A stretch of DNA of 10,525 nucleotides. Origin: Clostridia bacterium (GTDB taxonomy: Bacteria > Bacillota > Clostridia > Oscillospirales > CAG-272). Under the pieces are notes generated by a model. That model had not been told where the DNA came from. It did not search any database and worked only from the letters and a program-made list of their open reading frames with translations. The position numbers were made by a program, and so were the translations under genes. The stretch lies in the NCBI GenBank assembly GCA_900769475.1, contig CAAGGQ010000243.1:1-10525 (forward strand). The letters run 5' to 3'. Below are positions 1 through 6,364 of this stretch, piece by piece. Numbering within the stretch: position 1 is the first letter of the stretch; the number at the start of each line of letters is the position of its first letter.

Positions 1-7
1 ATTCGAC

Positions 8-107
8 GAGCCTATAGGCTCAGCGTGTGGAATGCCCCAAGGGGGCAAGTGCTGCCACCGGCACGGCCGGTGGTTATGACTTCCTCCCTCTGCCGTGCGG
101 ACAGAGG
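8..107. repeat. Cluster of four short hairpins at the window edge
   Basis: Four perfect or near-perfect inverted repeats lie one after another: GAGCC/GGCTC at 8-12/17-21, TGCCCC/GGGGCA at 33-38/42-47, CCACCGGC/GCCGGTGG at 55-62/66-73, and CCTCTG/CAGAGG at 87-92/102-107 with an extra inner CCG/CGG. The stretch holds no convincing gene. It starts directly downstream of the stop codon of the leftward beta-helix gene, so the last hairpin (87-107) would be the first structure in that transcript's 3' end. No T-run follows it on the minus strand, so I do not call an intrinsic terminator. It may be the end of a larger palindromic intergenic repeat cut by the window. Confidence 0.5.
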
Positions 108-108
108 C

Positions 109-1617
109 TTATTTTTGAATATAGTACACTGTGGGGGATTCCTCCTTGAGGACCTCCAAAATCGTTTGCTCTGCTTGCTCGTCAAAGGGGAGCATGGGAG
201 GCTCGGCCACCTCGTTGGCGCCGTACTGTCCCAAAGTCAGTCCCAGCTCCTGCACATAGGTGTTGTGGTGCATCGCAGGGCAGCTTTCGGGCTTCAGCGC
301 CACCAGGTGGAGCATGCGGTAGGCCGCGCGGTCAAAAATATTGTGGTGGATCGAGTAGTTGGAGGCGGTGTTTTCATAGCTCCAGCCCTTGATGTGGGCG
401 GGAGTGTGGGTGTTGTGGCGCTGCTGTCCCCAGCCGTAGCCCGAGAAGCGCAGAATGTTCCCTGCGATCTCAATGTCGTCCATAAAGCTGTCGGTATCGC
501 CGTCCTGCTTTTCCAGGAAGTACTCAATAGAGTACACGCAGTATTCGATGAGGTTATTCAAATAGCGAACGCCGATCATCTTCCGATGGTGTCCGCGGGT
601 GGAGACCTGATGGGTGGCGCCCGCGTCATAGATCTGATAGATGTAGCAGTTTTGCACCAGATAATCGGTACAGCCGCCGTAGATCTCCACGCCGTTGCCG
701 TAGCGGGTCACGGTGCCGCGCATGCCTTCGGGGTAGTTGGGGTCCAGACCCAGATAGTGCTGAATGGTGCCACCCACCCAGCCGATCTCGCAGTTGGTAA
801 CGTGGAGTCCCTCCAGATTGGAGGCACCGCCTCCAATGGCGTGTGCGCCAACGTACTTGATGCAAAGGTTATCTACGGTCACGTTGGGGTTCTTGCCCAC
901 GCGGATCATATTGCGTTTGGGAAGAGCCTCGATGGAGGCATAGACCGTGGCGGGATTGCCATGATCACACCGCAGGTAGAGCTCACCAAAGCTCTGCTCG
1001 TCAATGATCGGCACCGGGAAGTCCTCGCCCTTGGAGGGGGTATCGGTCATACGCTCGGTGTAGAAGCAGACCAGATCCAGATCCTTCGTCATTTCCTCGG
1101 ACATCACAAAGGGACGCTCCTCGGCGTCACGGCAAACGAATTGGCCGCCAATGTAAGAGGGGATCAGCTTGCGGCTGTGGGCTTCGCCCTCGTTGAATAC
1201 CAGGGTTCCGCAGTCCAAAATGGGCTCGGTCAGCCGCCAAATGTGGTGCTCGGCGTCGGTCAATTCCCAAAGGGCGGGGTCGGCCAGATTCTTGTCCCAG
1301 CCGTAAAGACGGGGTTTTTCGCCCTCTCCATAGGCGGCGTAGGTCACGCCGGCCTGCGCGTGGAACCAACCGCGAAAGAGATCGCCGCGGCGGAACAGTA
1401 CGCCGTCGCCCTCGACAAACGTGCTCTCGTGTACCTTGGCCAGGGTCTTCCAGGGGGTGGCGGGGGAACGGCCGTCGTTGGCGTCGTCGCCGTCGTTGCT
1501 CACGTAGTAGGTGGTGCCGCGGATGGAAACGGCGTCCTTGGCGGCGCGGATCTCATCCTTTCTACGGGTGCTCAGAGCGTCAAGCTCATTCAAAAAGGTG
1601 GGGGTTGCCGGGATCAT
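109..1617 (-). CDS. Right-handed parallel beta-helix protein, probably carbohydrate-active
   Basis: A 502-residue protein. I chose the ATG at 1617 because a GGAGGA ribosome binding site lies 7 nt upstream (1625-1630). The open frame extends further upstream, but that part holds the promoters. Residues 37-62 carry the opening signature of secreted or polysaccharide-acting beta-helix proteins, a YYVSxxGDDxNDG stretch followed by PWKTL. GDGVLFRRGD follows at 70-79. The C-terminal half has repeated short strand/turn units rich in N, G, Y and C (for example around residues 285-300 and 345-370), typical of pectate-lyase-like solenoids. Similar N-termini occur in DUF1565-type proteins and in GH120 beta-xylosidases, which are longer. 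There is no signal peptide or membrane segment, so it should act in the cytoplasm, perhaps on imported oligosaccharides. The substrate cannot be read from sequence. It is transcribed alone, divergently from the ncRNA. Confidence 0.85.
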   Translation of the reverse strand: MIPATPTFLNELDALSTRRKDEIRAAKDAVSIRGTTYYVSNDGDDANDGRSPATPWKTLAKVHESTFVEGDGVLFRRGDLFRGWFHAQAGVTYAAYGEGEKPRLYGWDKNLADPALWELTDAEHHIWRLTEPILDCGTLVFNEGEAHSRKLIPSYIGGQFVCRDAEERPFVMSEEMTKDLDLVCFYTERMTDTPSKGEDFPVPIIDEQSFGELYLRCDHGNPATVYASIEALPKRNMIRVGKNPNVTVDNLCIKYVGAHAIGGGASNLEGLHVTNCEIGWVGGTIQHYLGLDPNYPEGMRGTVTRYGNGVEIYGGCTDYLVQNCYIYQIYDAGATHQVSTRGHHRKMIGVRYLNNLIEYCVYSIEYFLEKQDGDTDSFMDDIEIAGNILRFSGYGWGQQRHNTHTPAHIKGWSYENTASNYSIHHNIFDRAAYRMLHLVALKPESCPAMHHNTYVQELGLTLGQYGANEVAEPPMLPFDEQAEQTILEVLKEESPTVYYIQK

Positions 1618-1657
1618 AGGGAAGTCCTCCAAAAAAAATGATTGTGGAATTGGCTTT

Positions 1658-1686
1658 AGTGTAGCATATTTTCGTTCATTTGTCAA
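1658..1686 (-). promoter_or_regulatory. Proximal promoter of the beta-helix gene
   Basis: Reading leftward, TTGACA (1686-1681) is followed after exactly 17 nt by TACACT (1663-1658). Transcription would start near 1650, giving a short leader of about 33 nt that ends in the GGAGGA ribosome binding site. The -35 box is perfect and the -10 box matches at 4 of 6 positions. Confidence 0.7.
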
Positions 1687-1747
1687 TTGCGTTTTCAAAA
1701 AGCAAAGAAAAAACGCCGGGCAGACTCCGACGCAACACAACAGTATT

Positions 1748-1776
1748 ATTATATCACACTTTTCTGGATATGTAAA
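1748..1776 (-). promoter_or_regulatory. Distal promoter of the beta-helix gene
   Basis: Reading leftward, TTTACA (1776-1771), a 17-nt spacer and a perfect TATAAT (1753-1748). The start point would be near 1741, about 125 nt before the gene. It lies upstream of the proximal promoter in the same orientation, so the gene seems to have two tandem sigma-A promoters. Confidence 0.7.
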
Positions 1777-1842
1777 GAGGAATTTGGCAAGTTTGCTCAA
1801 TTTCTGTGCTTTGCACAAAATATTTTTATCAATTTCATACGA

Positions 1843-1879
1843 ATTGCATATTGCAATGGGGGGTGCAATGTGCTATAAT
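1843..1879 (+). promoter_or_regulatory. Promoter of the ncRNA with a palindrome over the -35 box
   Basis: TTGCAA (1851-1856), a 17-nt spacer and TATAAT (1874-1879) with an upstream TGC (1871-1873) form an extended -10 promoter. Transcription should begin near 1886. The -35 box lies inside a perfect palindrome, ATTGCA-TAT-TGCAAT (1843-1857). Further TTGCAC (1811-1816) and TGCAAT (1864-1869) half-sites lie nearby, so a repressor or activator could act here. The promoter points away from the beta-helix gene and towards a region without a substantial ORF. Confidence 0.75.
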
Positions 1880-1885
1880 AAGGGT

Positions 1886-2241
1886 GAAGAAAGGAAGGTA
1901 CAATCCAATGGGCTAACAACACCAAACTTCACTTCAACGAGGCAGAGCACAAGAGCAGAACAACGGTTGGCGCCACAGTGTACGGAGAAAACCACGGCGG
2001 TGTTACGCGTTTGAAGATAGAGGATCGGAAAAGGCCGATCCGGCGTGACCGAACCTTCGGAAGCCTCGTTACTCGCTCCTTGTAGGAAGAACAAGAAGAA
2101 ATAAAAACAAGAAATTTCTTTTTCAAAAGGATGCAGGGAGTAGACAATAGAAAGAGAGGATCACAAAAGATGTTAGATACTAAGAGTGAACAGAAATGAC
2201 CCTTGGTCGTGAGCAAAAGGACTTGCGATCAAGGGTCATTT
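1886..2241 (+). ncRNA. Stand-alone structured RNA, possibly raiA-like
   Basis: This stretch of about 350 nt has its own extended -10 promoter and its own strong terminator, and no substantial ORF with a ribosome binding site. The first ATG after the start (1908) reads only two codons before TAA. It folds well by eye. A long-range helix joins AACGAGGC (1936-1943) to GCCTCGTT (2063-2070). Inside it, GTTACGC (2002-2008) pairs with GCGTGAC (2043-2049), which encloses a perfect hairpin GGATCGG/CCGATCC (2022-2028/2035-2041). CTTGT/ACAAG (2079-2083/2091-2095) forms a hairpin just outside. AACACC (1918-1923) could pair with GGTGTT (1999-2004) as a pseudoknot. AAGGA (1891-1895) and TCCTT (2077-2081) could close a domain of about 190 nt. 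The size, the A-rich single-stranded 5' part and the local sequence resemble the raiA RNA class of Firmicutes as I remember it, but I could not run a covariance search. It is not recognisable as tmRNA, RNase P RNA, SRP RNA or a T-box. The 3' part (about 2100-2193) looks unstructured. Confidence 0.65.
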
Positions 2242-2248
2242 TTTGTTT
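2194..2248 (+). terminator. Strong intrinsic terminator of the ncRNA
   Basis: A 20-bp stem, 2194-2213 with 2222-2241, pairs throughout with only three G-T wobbles. It has an 8-nt loop (CAAAAGGA), and its 3' arm runs into TTTTTTGTTT. It ends the ncRNA transcript and insulates it from the fprA promoter that starts about 25 nt downstream. Confidence 0.9.
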
Positions 2249-2272
2249 CTGAAAAAAACCAAGATTTTTGTA

Positions 2273-2301
2273 TTGCGAAATGAAAAAAAATATGATATAA
2301 T
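2273..2301 (+). promoter_or_regulatory. Promoter of the fprA-ZIP-ccdA-thioredoxin operon
   Basis: TTGCGA (2273-2278), a 17-nt A-rich spacer and a perfect TATAAT (2296-2301). The start would be near 2308, leaving a leader of about 28 nt with an AAAAGGAG ribosome binding site before the ATG at 2336. Confidence 0.8.
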
Positions 2302-2335
2302 CATCTTGATCAACTCAAAAAGGAGAACCCCAAGA

Positions 2336-3487
2336 ATGATTACAAAAGATATAAAGTATATTGGCGTGAACGATCACGTACTGGATCTGTTCGAGGGACA
2401 GTACCGGGTGCCCAACGGTATGGCCTACAATTCCTACATGATCCTGGATGAAAAGATTGCTGTATTCGATACCGTTGACCGTCGCTTTGGCGACGAATGG
2501 CTCAAGAACCTGGAGGAGGCTCTGGAGGGACGAACCCCCGATTACCTCGTCGTTCAGCACATGGAGCCAGACCATTCCTCCAACATCGTGGCGTTCATGG
2601 AGCAATATCCCGATGCCACCGTGGTGGCCACCGAGCGCGCCTTTGTGATTATGAAGCAGTTCTTTGGTAAGGACTACGCCGACCGCCGCGTGGTGGTCAA
2701 GGAGAAGGATACGCTTGCACTGGGAGATCACACCCTCACCTTCTTCCCCGCGCCCATGGTGCATTGGCCCGAGGTGATGGTGACCTATGACGCCAAGGAT
2801 CGGATCCTGTTCTCGGCCGACGCTTTTGGTAAATTTGGGGCGTTGGACGTGGAGGAGGACTGGGCTTGCGAAGCGCGCAGATACTATTTTGGCATCGTAG
2901 GTAAATACGGTGCCCAGGTGCAACGCTTGCTGGCGTCGGTGTCGACGCTGGAGATCGCCGCGATCTGCCCCCTGCACGGCCCGGTGCTCACCGAGAATCT
3001 GGAATACTATCTGGGGCTATATAACACCTGGTCGTCCTACGGCGTGGAGAGCGAGGGGATCGTGATCGCCTACACCTCGGTGTACGGAAACACCAAGGGG
3101 GCCGTGGAGCGTCTGTCCGAGGAACTGAAGGCCGCGGGCTGTCCCAAGGTCACCGTTAACGATTTGGCACGGGGGGATATGGCCGAGGCGGTGGAGGATG
3201 CCTTCCGCTACGGAACCCTTGTTTTGGCTACCACCACCTACAATGGTGATATTTTCCCCTTCATGCGGGAATTTTTGAATGAGCTGACCGAGCGGGGGTA
3301 TCGCAACCGCAGGATCGGTATCATTGAGAACGGAAGCTGGGCTCCCATGGCCGCCAAGCGTATCAAGGCCATGCTGGAGGAATGTCGCGGGCTGACCTAT
3401 ATCGAACCCGTGGTCACCCTTCGCTCGGCTATGAGCGACGCCAACCGGGAGGAACTGAAGGCGCTGGCACAGGAGCTTTGCCGCTGA
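2336..3487 (+). CDS. fprA: FprA-type flavodiiron protein (A-type flavoprotein)
   Basis: A 383-residue cytoplasmic enzyme that reduces O2 to water and/or NO to N2O to protect an anaerobe. The first part is a metallo-beta-lactamase-like diiron domain with all expected ligands visible: H75, E77, D79 and H80 in the HMEPDH motif, H143 (VHWPE), D162 (SADAFG) and H214 (CPLHGP). The second part, from about residue 241, is a flavodoxin-like FMN domain with the phosphate loop TSVYGNT at 247-253. It ends without a fused rubredoxin or flavin reductase, so it is a minimal class A protein and needs a separate electron donor. None is encoded in this window. I chose the ATG at 2336, 10 nt after AAAGGAG, rather than the longer open frame, whose upstream part covers the promoter. 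It is the first gene of a four-gene operon. Which gas it prefers cannot be told from sequence. Confidence 0.96.
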   Translation: MITKDIKYIGVNDHVLDLFEGQYRVPNGMAYNSYMILDEKIAVFDTVDRRFGDEWLKNLEEALEGRTPDYLVVQHMEPDHSSNIVAFMEQYPDATVVATERAFVIMKQFFGKDYADRRVVVKEKDTLALGDHTLTFFPAPMVHWPEVMVTYDAKDRILFSADAFGKFGALDVEEDWACEARRYYFGIVGKYGAQVQRLLASVSTLEIAAICPLHGPVLTENLEYYLGLYNTWSSYGVESEGIVIAYTSVYGNTKGAVERLSEELKAAGCPKVTVNDLARGDMAEAVEDAFRYGTLVLATTTYNGDIFPFMREFLNELTERGYRNRRIGIIENGSWAPMAAKRIKAMLEECRGLTYIEPVVTLRSAMSDANREELKALAQELCR

Positions 3488-3509
3488 TTCTTACTTTAGG
3501 AGTAACTTT

Positions 3510-4268
3510 ATGGAACTGGTGTTGTTAACGGCGTTGGGTGTGGGCGGTGCCACAGTGGTTGGCGCGCTGCTGGGATTCTTCCTCAAAAATCCCTCCCACA
3601 AGATGAATGACGTCATCCTTTCCTTTGCCGCAGGGGTCATGCTTTCGGCGGCGGTGGTCGGCCTGGTGCTGCCCTCCCTGGAGAGCGGGGGACGCTTTGG
3701 CATTTTGGTTACGGTGGCGGGACTCTTTTGCGGAGCCCTTTGCCTGAACCTTATCGACCGTCTGGTGCCCCATTTGCATAAGATGACCGGGGTGGAGCAG
3801 GAAGCCCATCCCGAGCAGAACGAACGGTTGAGCAAGGTGCTGCTGTTCGTGATCGCCATTGGCATCCACAATCTTCCCGAGGGCATTGCCGCGGGAGTTG
3901 GCTTTGGTGCCGGTGACGTTGGACAGGCCCTCACGGTGGCGGGAGGCATTGCCCTGCAGAATATTCCCGAGGGCATGGTGATCATTGCGCCCATGTTGGC
4001 CGCGGGAATCCGTCCCCGCCGTACCTTCGTCATTGCCATGCTCACCGGCATGGTGGAGATTTTGGGAACCCTCATCGGATATTTTGCCGTGCAGATCTCG
4101 GCGGCGGTGCTGCCCTTTGCCCTGGCCTTTGCCGGAGGTACCATGTTGTACGTGGTGAGCGATGAAATGATCCCCGAGACCCACGCCCACGGCAACGAGC
4201 GGAGCGCTACCTATGCTCTGCTGGTGGGATTCTCGGTGATGCTGGTCTTTGACGTGCTGTTAGGATAA
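3510..4268 (+). CDS. ZIP family divalent metal transporter
   Basis: A 252-residue integral membrane protein that should import divalent metal (zinc, iron or manganese) into the cytoplasm. The two hallmark motifs of the ZIP/ZupT/GufA family are present in neighbouring membrane helices: HNLPEG at 120-125 and QNIPEG at 150-155. Together they form the binuclear metal site. The loop before helix 4 (about 88-105) contains H88, H90 and H100, a possible metal-sensing or metal-delivery segment. A second acidic and His patch (DEMIPETHAH) lies at 218-227. About eight hydrophobic helices fit the family. The start follows an AGGAG site about 8 nt upstream. The gene begins 22 nt after fprA, so the two are very likely co-transcribed. 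One reading is that it supplies metal for the diiron enzyme, but the sequence does not reveal metal specificity. Confidence 0.93.
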   Translation: MELVLLTALGVGGATVVGALLGFFLKNPSHKMNDVILSFAAGVMLSAAVVGLVLPSLESGGRFGILVTVAGLFCGALCLNLIDRLVPHLHKMTGVEQEAHPEQNERLSKVLLFVIAIGIHNLPEGIAAGVGFGAGDVGQALTVAGGIALQNIPEGMVIIAPMLAAGIRPRRTFVIAMLTGMVEILGTLIGYFAVQISAAVLPFALAFAGGTMLYVVSDEMIPETHAHGNERSATYALLVGFSVMLVFDVLLG

Positions 4269-4286
4269 GGAAAGGGAGGACGAAAT

Positions 4287-4952
4287 ATGCAATACGTGAT
4301 CGCTTTTTTGGAGGGGATCATCACCTTTATCTCCCCTTGTTTGCTTCCCATGATTCCCATCTACGTCTCCTACTTCGCGGGCGGCGACACCGAGAAGAAT
4401 ACCAAAAAGACTCTGAAGAATGCCCTGGGCTTTGTGCTGGGCTTTACCCTGGTTTTCGTTGCCCTGGGGGCTCTTGCCGGAACGCTGGGGAGCTTTCTGA
4501 CCCGCTACCGCTTGGCGGTCAATCTGATCACGGGGGGCGTGGTGGTGCTCTTCGGTCTGCATTTTTTGGGACTGTTCCGTTTGGATTTCTTTAAAGGAAT
4601 GAAGCAGAAACGCATCGGGAAGGAGCTGGGATTTTGTTCGGCGCTCCTCTTTGGAATGATCTTTTCCGTGGGCTGGACGCCCTGCGTAGGTGCGTTTTTG
4701 GGCTCGGCCCTCATGCTGGCCTCCCAGCAGGGCAAGGTGCTGGTGGGAGTTCTGATGCTTCTTTCGTATTCCCTGGGTCTGGGCGTGCCCTTCGTGGTCA
4801 GCGCCCTGCTTATCGACCAGCTGCGGGGAGCGTTTCAATGGATCAAGCGCCACTACGGTGTGATCAATCGGGTGTGCGGCGCGTTTCTGATCCTCATTGG
4901 TGTTTTGATGATGACGGGCTTGCTCGGCCGCTTCCTGGCGGTGCTGGGCTGA
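4287..4952 (+). CDS. ccdA: CcdA/DsbD-type transmembrane thiol-disulfide electron carrier
   Basis: A 221-residue membrane protein of the CcdA (short DsbD beta-domain) family. It passes electrons from cytoplasmic thioredoxin through the membrane to an extracytoplasmic thioredoxin-like partner. The two redox cysteines lie in their standard contexts: C18 in ISPCLLP within helix 1, and C133 in GWTPCVGAFLG within helix 4. Six hydrophobic segments are visible, and the length is normal. GGGAGG lies 7 nt before the ATG, and the gene starts 18 nt after the ZIP gene. The thioredoxin-like protein encoded directly downstream is the obvious partner. I see no cytochrome c or haem-lyase genes in this window, so a role in general extracytoplasmic disulfide reduction is more likely than cytochrome c maturation. 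Confidence 0.95.
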   Translation: MQYVIAFLEGIITFISPCLLPMIPIYVSYFAGGDTEKNTKKTLKNALGFVLGFTLVFVALGALAGTLGSFLTRYRLAVNLITGGVVVLFGLHFLGLFRLDFFKGMKQKRIGKELGFCSALLFGMIFSVGWTPCVGAFLGSALMLASQQGKVLVGVLMLLSYSLGLGVPFVVSALLIDQLRGAFQWIKRHYGVINRVCGAFLILIGVLMMTGLLGRFLAVLG

Positions 4953-4985
4953 CCCTGAAATAAAAATGGAAAGGAGAGCGGTCTT

Positions 4986-5564
4986 ATGAAAGCTTCGGTA
5001 AAATGGACCCTCATTGCCCTGGCCTGCGTGGTGGTGTTTGTGGGAGTGTACTTCCTTTACGATTTCCTGCAGGAGGGTTACGCACAGCCCCCCATTGCCA
5101 CCAACGAAGGTGCGGTGGGGACAAATGAGAGCGGGGAGAGCGAAAAGGAGCTGCATCCCGCCCCCAATTTCACCGTGTATAACGAAAAGGGAGAGCCGGT
5201 ACAGCTTTCCGATTATCTTGGCAAGCCGGTGGTGCTCAATTTCTGGGCCTCCTGGTGCTATTATTGCAAGGAGGAGATGCCGGACTTTGACGCCGCCTAC
5301 AAGAGCAATCCCGAGATCCAGTTTTTGATGATCAACGTAACCGACGGAAGCCACGAAACCATGGCCACCGCACGGGCGTTCATCGAGAGCAAGGGCTATT
5401 CCTTCCCCGTGGTGTACGATACCACTCTGGAGGCGGCCAACGCCTACGGCGCGTCGGGGCTCCCCATGACGGTCTTTATCGATCGGGAAGGGAACTACGT
5501 TGCCTACGCCTCGGGCATGCTGGACGCCGAAACCTTGGAATACGGCTTGAGCATGATCCGTTGA
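4986..5564 (+). CDS. Membrane-anchored TlpA/ResA-family thioredoxin
   Basis: A 192-residue extracytoplasmic thiol-disulfide oxidoreductase. An N-terminal membrane anchor (residues 7-28, preceded by lysines) is followed by a low-complexity linker rich in E, S, G and N (about 36-56). The AhpC/TSA-like thioredoxin fold follows, with the active site WCYYC (C91 and C94) and the cis-proline loop GLPMT (P160). CYYC is an unusual dipeptide between the cysteines; ResA has CEPC. The gene lies 33 nt after ccdA with AAGGAG 9 nt before the ATG, and the pair forms a complete electron relay across the membrane. Likely clients are oxidised extracytoplasmic cysteine proteins or a methionine sulfoxide reductase, but no client is encoded here. 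It is the last gene of the operon and ends in TGA TAA. Confidence 0.93.
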   Translation: MKASVKWTLIALACVVVFVGVYFLYDFLQEGYAQPPIATNEGAVGTNESGESEKELHPAPNFTVYNEKGEPVQLSDYLGKPVVLNFWASWCYYCKEEMPDFDAAYKSNPEIQFLMINVTDGSHETMATARAFIESKGYSFPVVYDTTLEAANAYGASGLPMTVFIDREGNYVAYASGMLDAETLEYGLSMIR

Positions 5565-5586
5565 TAAAAGAGAACCAAAACAGAAA

Positions 5587-5689
5587 AGAAAAAGGACAGA
5601 GGAAGGGCTGGTTCTCATAAGGAAGTTTGATATTGTTTTGTAGGGGCGTTCATCGAACGCCCGCGGGCGACCAATGGTCGCCCCTACGG
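5587..5689. repeat. Intergenic palindromic repeat, copy 1
   Basis: A unit made of a flank of about 45 bp (5587-5629), which starts AAGAAAAAGGACAGAG, and a 49-bp core (5641-5689). The core begins TAGGGGCG and contains GCGTTC-atc-GAACGC and GGCGACC-aat-GGTCGCC hairpins. Its ends (TAGGGGCG, CGCCCCTA) are also complementary, so it can fold into a cross. The identical core recurs at 6611-6659 in the same orientation, but the flank recurs inverted at 6668-6711. The unit lies between the end of the thioredoxin gene and the terminator at 5726. Translated on the minus strand, the core gives the shadow peptide GATIGRPRAFDERPY, which is not a real protein. It looks like a non-autonomous REP/MITE-like element. 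Confidence 0.85.
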
Positions 5690-5725
5690 ATAAACAAATT
5701 TGATCCGCAGAAAACAAATAATAAC

Positions 5726-5764
5726 CCCCGACAGATTGTCAAAAGATCTGTCGGGGTTAGTTTT
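5726..5764. terminator. Bidirectional terminator between convergent genes
   Basis: CCCCGACAGAT (5726-5736) and ATCTGTCGGGG (5746-5756) form an 11-bp stem with a 9-nt loop. To the right, TTAGTTTTATT follows, so it ends the rightward operon. To the left, on the minus strand, TTATTATTTGTTTT follows, so it can also end the leftward acetyltransferase transcript. Its position between two convergent genes fits both uses. Confidence 0.85.
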
Positions 5765-5795
5765 ATTATGTTCGACAAATTGGAATTTGTTGAAC

Positions 5796-6257
5796 TCACA
5801 TTTCCTTTTTTACTAAAACATATTCGCCGGTTCGCAGCACTTCCGCAAATCCACATTTAAGGAATAATGCAACAGAAGAATTGTCGGTGGCAATATCGTC
5901 ATAGAGTTCCTTTATGCCATTCGCTTTGGCAGTTTCACATAAAAGCAATAATCCCTTACGACCATATCCCTTTCCGCGATACGGAGCATAAATAATCACA
6001 TCAGCAATGTAAATCTGTCTTTCTCCATCGAAATGATATGCTACCTCTCCAACAAAAGTGCTATCATCCTTGATGTATCTGTAAAAGCGCTTACCATTGT
6101 GGTTTGTTATCCATTTGTCATACCAATCTGCCCAGTGCTCTTTGGGAAATGGGATTGTACCTCCGTAGGCATGATTGTAAGACATTGTCTGCTCATCGCT
6201 CATCATTTTTTCCTTAAACCACAAGTCTTCAATATGAGGTTCGTAAAATTCAAGCAT
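5796..6257 (-). CDS. GNAT family N-acetyltransferase
   Basis: A 153-residue single-domain acetyltransferase of the GNAT superfamily. The acetyl-CoA pyrophosphate loop is visible as YRGKGYG (93-99) directly after the beta-4 strand (residues 82-90). The C-terminal DNSSVALFLKCGF pattern (125-137) is typical of the family's last helix and strand. The acceptor substrate (small amine, aminoglycoside, peptide or protein N-terminus) cannot be assigned. The ATG at 6257 follows a modest AAGG site 8 nt away. The gene uses clearly more A and T at third codon positions than its neighbours, and it sits alone between two copies of an intergenic repeat, so it may have arrived by transfer. It converges with the fprA operon and ends next to the shared terminator. 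I could not identify a convincing promoter close to it. Confidence 0.88.
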   Translation of the reverse strand: MLEFYEPHIEDLWFKEKMMSDEQTMSYNHAYGGTIPFPKEHWADWYDKWITNHNGKRFYRYIKDDSTFVGEVAYHFDGERQIYIADVIIYAPYRGKGYGRKGLLLLCETAKANGIKELYDDIATDNSSVALFLKCGFAEVLRTGEYVLVKKEM

Positions 6258-6307
6258 TTTCTTACCTTATCCAATTCTTATTTATCCTTCTGTTTATCGC
6301 CAGTTTC

Positions 6308-6340
6308 GCCTTTGTATTACAAAGGCATCGGGCAAAGCCC
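6308..6340. repeat. Pair of adjacent hairpins upstream of the acetyltransferase gene
   Basis: GCCTTTG-TATTA-CAAAGGC (6308-6326) is directly followed by GGGC-AAA-GCCC (6330-6340). Both are perfect. On the minus strand they lie about 50-80 nt upstream of the acetyltransferase start, so they could sit in its leader. They also abut the larger palindromic element on the right. No T-run marks them as terminators. Confidence 0.5.
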
Positions 6341-6364
6341 ATACCCCTAAGGTTGCGCGTAGCC

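Noticed and set aside
25..1641. Long rightward open frame of 538 codons opposite the beta-helix gene
   Set aside because: It is the mirror of a GC-rich coding sequence. It has no ribosome binding site, low-complexity V/G/A/H composition and no recognisable domain.
1886..2241. tmRNA, RNase P RNA, SRP RNA or T-box leader
   Set aside because: The hallmark conserved segments of these RNAs are not visible, and a T-box would need a downstream gene in the same transcript, but the transcript ends before fprA.
5019..5027. Lipobox-like ALAC at residues 11-14 of the TlpA-like protein
   Set aside because: The cysteine lies in the middle of the hydrophobic helix and position -3 is alanine, so a plain signal anchor is more likely than a lipoprotein.
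5570..5616. Inverted repeat GAGAACCA/TGGTTCTC after the thioredoxin gene as a terminator
   Set aside because: The loop is 31 nt, no T-run follows, and the right arm lies within the repeat flank. The real terminator is at 5726-5764.
4260..5717. Long leftward open frame of 485 codons opposite ccdA and the thioredoxin gene
   Set aside because: It spans two well-supported genes on the other strand, is rich in H and Q as antisense shadows are, and its start is translated from the intergenic repeat.
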